In this document: positions 4,297-5,679 of the stretch, piece by piece | Layout of the letters: every line of letters starts with the position of its first letter | Numbering within the stretch: position 1 is the stretch's first letter | From: Anaerolineales bacterium | GTDB taxonomy: Bacteria > Chloroflexota > Anaerolineae > Anaerolineales > UBA4823 | Assembly (NCBI GenBank): GCA_026415275.1 | Contig: JAOAHK010000192.1 | Coordinates: forward strand, 1 to 5,679 | Reading direction: 5' to 3' | DNA: 5,679 nt | Made by a program: the position numbers and the translations under genes | Notes under the pieces: model-generated | What the model was told of the DNA's origin: nothing | The model's input: only the letters and a program-made list of their open reading frames with translations | Databases searched by the model: none

Positions 4297-5679
4297 CTAT
4301 GGTGCGCTTGATTCAAGATGACTCGAAGCAACAGCCTTATCTGAAGCCACAATTGTCACTCCATTGCGCTTTAGATAGCCTAAATAGGGACGAGAACCGT
4401 TATAGGCAATCCACCCCTCAAGGTTGAAAGCCAGCACACCTTCAGCTAAGATCCACTCACCATTATACTTGCGGGCGATATGCACATGCGTACCTGTGGA
4501 GGTACCTCCTTCACAAGAGGGATGCCCAATTGGATCGCCCGCTTTGACCGTTGCACCGAGCGGTACCCGATCTTTCGTGGCAACGTGCAAATAGAAGACC
4601 GCCCAGCCAGTTCGATCATCGCCATCCCCATCCAAATCCAACATAACTTCCCCAACATCGACGTATGTCACGATCCCATCGGCGACGGCAACTGCCCACT
4701 GTTCTGTGGAGATGCACCCCGAAGCGACCGAAGGAGGCGCAAAGTCGATGGCAGCAAAAGGCTGTCCTGTACCCCAAGCAGTGTGAGGTCCACCAGTATA
4801 TGCCCATACCCCGCCAGGCAAGAAAGGTAAGCGCAGTGGTGGCTGCTCTAAGCTGCCTGGGATGTGAGGTTCCTCGTTTAGCCATGGATCACCAAAAAGC
4901 TCCTGATAGGTTTGCGCAATCCCTTGTGGGCTCACCGACCATTGGTAGGCTTCATCGGAGAGCAGTAAATTGAAATAATAATGCAATGCCGCAGTTGCAG
5001 CGTTGAGCCACGGGTCAAAGCGCTCTTCGCGACCGTTTTCGTATTCCACCCCTAGCAATTGACCCGCTCGAAACCCGTAATAACCGTTATTGAGGGCATT
5101 CGCAGTCCAAATCAACTGGGCATAAAGTCCTTTGCGGTAAGGATTGTGATACCCTAATGGATAGATTTGATCTGTCGGACTGGGCTGGGGATTGGTGAGA
5201 GCAGCCGAATGATATTCCAATAGCGCCAACAGCAGCATGGGGCTGATGCTAAAATGACGAGCAACATAATCGATAATTTCCGCTGCTGAACGCGTGGCGC
5301 GGGCAGCATACTCCTGATATTCGTTCAGCCATCCGGGATGTTGGGCAATAAACGCTGCGGTATCAAAGTTCTTGGCGCGTGGGCCGTTAACAAACACGCT
5401 ATCTGGAAGAATTTTGTAAGGATTGCCCCAGAGCGGATTGTAGTAAATTGGGATTTTCATCGGCATTCCTGGCGGCATTGTAGTAGCTGATTGTGGGATG
5501 AAGGGGTTGGCTTCTAGGATTTCTTCCACGCTAGTGTTGAAACGCAAAGCTAAAAGAGGCAATGTGTCACCACTCTGAGCAGTGTAATCCACTAGCTCAC
5601 CTGGGGCATAAATCGGCCGCGTAGGTAGAGGGGAGTTTTGGGGCGTGGGAGTGGTACTCTCCTGCCAAGCTTGAGCAAA
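4297..5679 (-). CDS. Exported LysM / lysozyme-like / M23 (beta-lytic type) peptidase, 5' end outside window
   Basis: This is a cell-wall-directed zinc endopeptidase. The frame is open without a stop from 4297 to the window edge (460 residues, numbered from the edge). A GTG at 5592 is only the Val inside the LysM, so it is not the true start. Residues 1-8, FAQAWQES, look like the end of a signal peptide (AQA cleavage), followed by a Pro/Thr-rich linker to ~29. Residues 30-78 are one LysM (YTAQSGDTL, LEANPF, a closing MKIP). Residues ~104-267 are helical, with LLLALLEYHS and GLYAQLIWTANALN. Residues ~290-425 are the M23 core: H299 in TGGPH, D312 in AIDFAP, H365 in YLHVA and H398/H400 in GTHVHIA, with H299, D312 and H400 as expected Zn ligands. 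C322 and C389 may form a disulfide. It is followed by a 121-base gap with no visible terminator hairpin. Turnover or remodelling of peptidoglycan is the likely role. Confidence 0.9.
   Translation of the reverse strand, partial: FAQAWQESTTPTPQNSPLPTRPIYAPGELVDYTAQSGDTLPLLALRFNTSVEEILEANPFIPQSATTMPPGMPMKIPIYYNPLWGNPYKILPDSVFVNGPRAKNFDTAAFIAQHPGWLNEYQEYAARATRSAAEIIDYVARHFSISPMLLLALLEYHSAALTNPQPSPTDQIYPLGYHNPYRKGLYAQLIWTANALNNGYYGFRAGQLLGVEYENGREERFDPWLNAATAALHYYFNLLLSDEAYQWSVSPQGIAQTYQELFGDPWLNEEPHIPGSLEQPPLRLPFLPGGVWAYTGGPHTAWGTGQPFAAIDFAPPSVASGCISTEQWAVAVADGIVTYVDVGEVMLDLDGDGDDRTGWAVFYLHVATKDRVPLGATVKAGDPIGHPSCEGGTSTGTHVHIARKYNGEWILAEGVLAFNLEGWIAYNGSRPYLGYLKRNGVTIVASDKAVASSHLESSAP

Noticed and set aside
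4256..4299. Intrinsic terminator after the peptidase gene
   Set aside because: No GC-rich stem followed by a T run can be formed in the bases after the stop codon. Some read-through into the signalling operon is possible but not shown.
4480..4830. 116-codon and 102-codon open frames on the plus strand opposite the M23 domain
   Set aside because: They are rich in Arg, Pro and Cys with no family pattern, as expected for the complement of the metal-site coding region.
4297..5592. GTG at 5592 as the true start of the peptidase gene
   Set aside because: The same frame stays open to the window edge and encodes a signal-peptide-like AQA end and linker. The GTG codes for a Val inside the LysM, and a start there would remove the export signal.

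Overview
The window carries five genes, all transcribed from the minus strand, so the biological order runs from high to low coordinates. The protein families point to a bacterium, most likely Chloroflexota of the Anaerolineae type. The reason is the exported LysM / helical domain / M23 protein, whose architecture and wording resemble proteins I associate with that group. This assignment is an impression from protein style, not from a search. Base composition looks near 50% GC by eye, with no obvious compositional break and no mobile elements, tRNAs, rRNAs or CRISPR repeats.

Layout in transcription order. (1) 5679-4297: an exported cell-wall protein whose 5' end lies outside the window. It has the tail of a signal peptide, a Pro/Thr-rich linker, one LysM, a helical lysozyme-like middle domain, and an M23 zinc endopeptidase of the beta-lytic style. 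(2) 4296-4176: a 121-base gap with a plausible -10 element and an 11-bp-period direct repeat that could be an OmpR/PhoB-type box. (3) 4175-261: three signalling genes packed with almost no space between them. These are a REC-PAS-histidine-kinase hybrid, an OmpR-family response regulator, and a soluble GAF-PAS histidine kinase. (4) 260-128: a 133-base gap with a perfect 7-bp dyad. (5) 127-1: the start of flbD (swrD), a small flagellar gene too short for simple ORF listing, cut by the window edge.

The signalling operon is the most notable part. The downstream kinase (261-1871) has every motif of a working histidine kinase. The upstream hybrid has an intact receiver and a histidine in place, but its ATP-binding domain has lost the key Asn of the N box, the second Gly of the G1 box and the last Gly of the G2 box, and its phospho-His is followed by His instead of Glu. 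I infer a module in which one active kinase serves two receivers, and a likely pseudokinase acts as a phosphorylation-controlled partner or scaffold. The OmpR-type regulator is the DNA-binding output and may act on the direct repeat upstream of its own operon. The flagellar gene just downstream makes motility a possible, unproven, target.
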